From NCBI GenBank assembly GCA_902729415.1, contig CACVCF010000001.1:223697-287696 (forward strand): DNA of 64,000 nt. Reading direction: 5' to 3'. Within the stretch, counting starts at the first letter, position 1. Every line of letters starts with the position of its first letter. The notes beneath the pieces were generated by a model, which saw only the letters and a list, made by a program, of their open reading frames with translations, made no database searches and had not been told where the DNA came from. Made by a program: the position numbers and the translations under genes. Positions 62,674 to 64,000 of the stretch are shown piece by piece. Source of the DNA: Terasakiella magnetica (GTDB lineage Bacteria; Pseudomonadota; Alphaproteobacteria; Rhodospirillales; Magnetospirillaceae).

Positions 62674-63957
62674 ATGAATGACGACAATTGGAATGTGAGC
62701 GTCAACAACCGCCCTGATTATCGGCATTTGCGCGAGGACAACGCATCCGTGTTGCCCGCGATCCAAAGCATGTTCATGAACCATTCGGGAAATCGTGACG
62801 TCAATTCCAAGCTGATCAAGCTTGGATATAGGGCATTCGGCTCGTTCAATTGTCTGTGCGATGATGGGCTGTTTTTCTACGACGCAGCACTCTACAGCGC
62901 CGGTGGTGCCGAACTGGATATTGAGAAATCAAAAATACAAACGCCTGGGATTTGGGATCGACGCAATGACACGACCTTAATGACGGACAGCGGCGGCTTT
63001 CAGGTAATGGAAGGGAGATGGACGCCGAAGGAATATTACGAGAAGCGTGAACAGATTTTGGCGTGGCAGGAGGAAATCGGGGACATCGCGATTGCTATGG
63101 ATGTTCCCTCAGGCAGCGTGAACAACCGCAATGCCAAATGCATTGAAACCTTTGATGAAGCGCTGAACTGGTCGAAGAGGAACTTCGAATGGCAGGTGAA
63201 AAATCGCCACCCTGAAAAATCGCGGATGCTCAACGTAGTTCAAGGGCTTACCACAGACGGCCACAATGGGGTCATGCGCTGGTACGACGAGGTGAAGGGA
63301 TTTTGCGACCGGGACAAATGGGGCGACAACGCATTTGACGGGTGGTCATTCGGCGGCTTTGCAGCGAGAAATACGCCAACATTACTAAGGGTAATTTCCC
63401 GAATGCTACAAGATGGACTGCTGGGTAAGGACAGAAATCACCGCTGGATTCATGTGCTTGGTGCGACCGCTTTCGAGCGGGTTGCCACGTTTACCCTCCT
63501 GCAACGCGCCTTGCGCCAAGTCCTCGGCGATGACAAATTCACGGTAAGCTGCGATTCATCCAATGCATCAATAACAATTTCTAAGGGCACTTATTACACT
63601 GACACCCCAAACAAGATTTCGACGCGCCAGCTTCTTAATGCTAACTGGTTTCAGCCTACATGCGGGAAAGACTGTCGCACTCATTGTACGGAATCCAACC
63701 CCCTATGCAGGCCATGCTTGGAAAAGCGCGAAAAAGACATGACTGCCATGTTTGGGACGTCAACATTGAACTTCCATATGAGCCTTGATCATATATTTGA
63801 ACTGGTCAATTTCGACAAATCAAAAGGGCGACCGTCTCCCTTGGGGTATCTCTCCTACATGTTCATCAGCATGGAAATGTTCCTGCGCCACTCTTACCGG
63901 CGCTCTGCCGAGGTTGTGGCGAAAAAGACCGGGGTCGTAGCGCAGCTAGTGCACTGA
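62674..63957 (+). CDS. DpdA-like TGT-family transglycosylase (7-deazaguanine DNA modification)
   Basis: The 427-aa protein has the TGT barrel motifs: TLMTDSGGFQVMEG (D105), NVVQGLTTDG, WSFGGFAARN and VSCDSSNASITIS (D294, the probable nucleophile). The zinc site is C330, C334, C338 with C345/C348 and H368 in NFHMSLDHI. It lacks the usual tRNA-TGT sequence FDCVLPTR and has AMDVPSGS, closer to DpdA, which exchanges guanine in DNA for preQ0-type bases. It is therefore not the housekeeping tgt. It is the first gene after the att site; partners such as other dpd or preQ0 genes would lie beyond the window. GGGGGGGCAAGG is upstream of the ATG. Confidence 0.78.
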   Translation: MNDDNWNVSVNNRPDYRHLREDNASVLPAIQSMFMNHSGNRDVNSKLIKLGYRAFGSFNCLCDDGLFFYDAALYSAGGAELDIEKSKIQTPGIWDRRNDTTLMTDSGGFQVMEGRWTPKEYYEKREQILAWQEEIGDIAIAMDVPSGSVNNRNAKCIETFDEALNWSKRNFEWQVKNRHPEKSRMLNVVQGLTTDGHNGVMRWYDEVKGFCDRDKWGDNAFDGWSFGGFAARNTPTLLRVISRMLQDGLLGKDRNHRWIHVLGATAFERVATFTLLQRALRQVLGDDKFTVSCDSSNASITISKGTYYTDTPNKISTRQLLNANWFQPTCGKDCRTHCTESNPLCRPCLEKREKDMTAMFGTSTLNFHMSLDHIFELVNFDKSKGRPSPLGYLSYMFISMEMFLRHSYRRSAEVVAKKTGVVAQLVH

Positions 63958-64000
63958 CGCAGACATAGGATTCACAAGCGACCTGCGCCGTGCGAGTCTG

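Overview
The window looks like chromosome from a GC-rich alphaproteobacterium of the Rhodospirillales, most likely a Magnetospirillum-type spirillum. This rests on protein content and gene order: ChvI/ChvG, HprK-RapZ-PTS(Ntr), an FzlA-like GST, DUF1150, a GcrA-type domain, UbiTUV, a phasin and a FlgE/FlgD/FliK hook cluster. No magnetosome genes are present, so the genus is an inference.

Layout. 1-2.0 kb: ubiTUV on the minus strand (anaerobic ubiquinone synthesis), with an FNR-like palindrome upstream. 2.1-3.1 kb: a receiver/cNMP-binding protein. 3.2-9.7 kb: a tightly overlapped lipid A/Kdo operon (msbA, DUF374 acyltransferase, waaA, lpxK, lpxL) ending in an rlmM-like gene. 9.7-16.8 kb: an unknown gene, a GGDEF-EAL protein carrying a dead HisKA segment, a frameshifted single-receiver gene, and chvI-chvG. 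16.9-22.1 kb: fliK-flgD-flgE on the minus strand behind a sigma-54-type promoter. 22.3-29.8 kb: the yejABEF peptide importer, continuing into a DMT exporter, a molybdopterin-binding protein and a small membrane protein. 29.9-30.7 kb: a Fic toxin with its VbhA-type antitoxin. 30.9-36.3 kb: hprK, rapZ, EIIA, HPr and EI, followed by ahcY behind its own palindrome. 36.4-51.6 kb: mixed housekeeping genes (lytic transglycosylase, small heat shock protein, Nudix, FzlA-like, an exported CHAT lipoprotein, DHH phosphoesterase, zapE, YegD-like Hsp70, DinB) and several very small genes, one a free-standing GcrA C-terminal-type domain. 51.8-58.9 kb: a sensory block (CACHE adenylate cyclase, orphan DctP binding protein, sensor kinase, CheB domain) and a phasin.

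58.9-64 kb is accessory DNA. It holds a filamentous-phage (inovirus) remnant (C-terminal secretin fragment and a Zot/pI ATPase, followed by a large hairpin, a terminator and small membrane or lipoprotein genes), a ParDE-type toxin-antitoxin pair, and a 45-nt 3' fragment of tRNA-Arg(CCU) that looks like an attachment site. Just beyond that lies a transglycosylase of the TGT superfamily resembling DpdA, the enzyme that places 7-deazaguanine bases in DNA. The tRNA fragment is oriented so that an integrated island should begin there and run off the right edge. This is the most promising place for an unusual system.

Three copies of a roughly 70-bp hairpin-rich dispersed repeat lie between genes; one is extended to 107 bp and bounded by ATACCAA/TTGGTAT, like a MITE. 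Statements about homology come from reading the translated sequences, without any database search.
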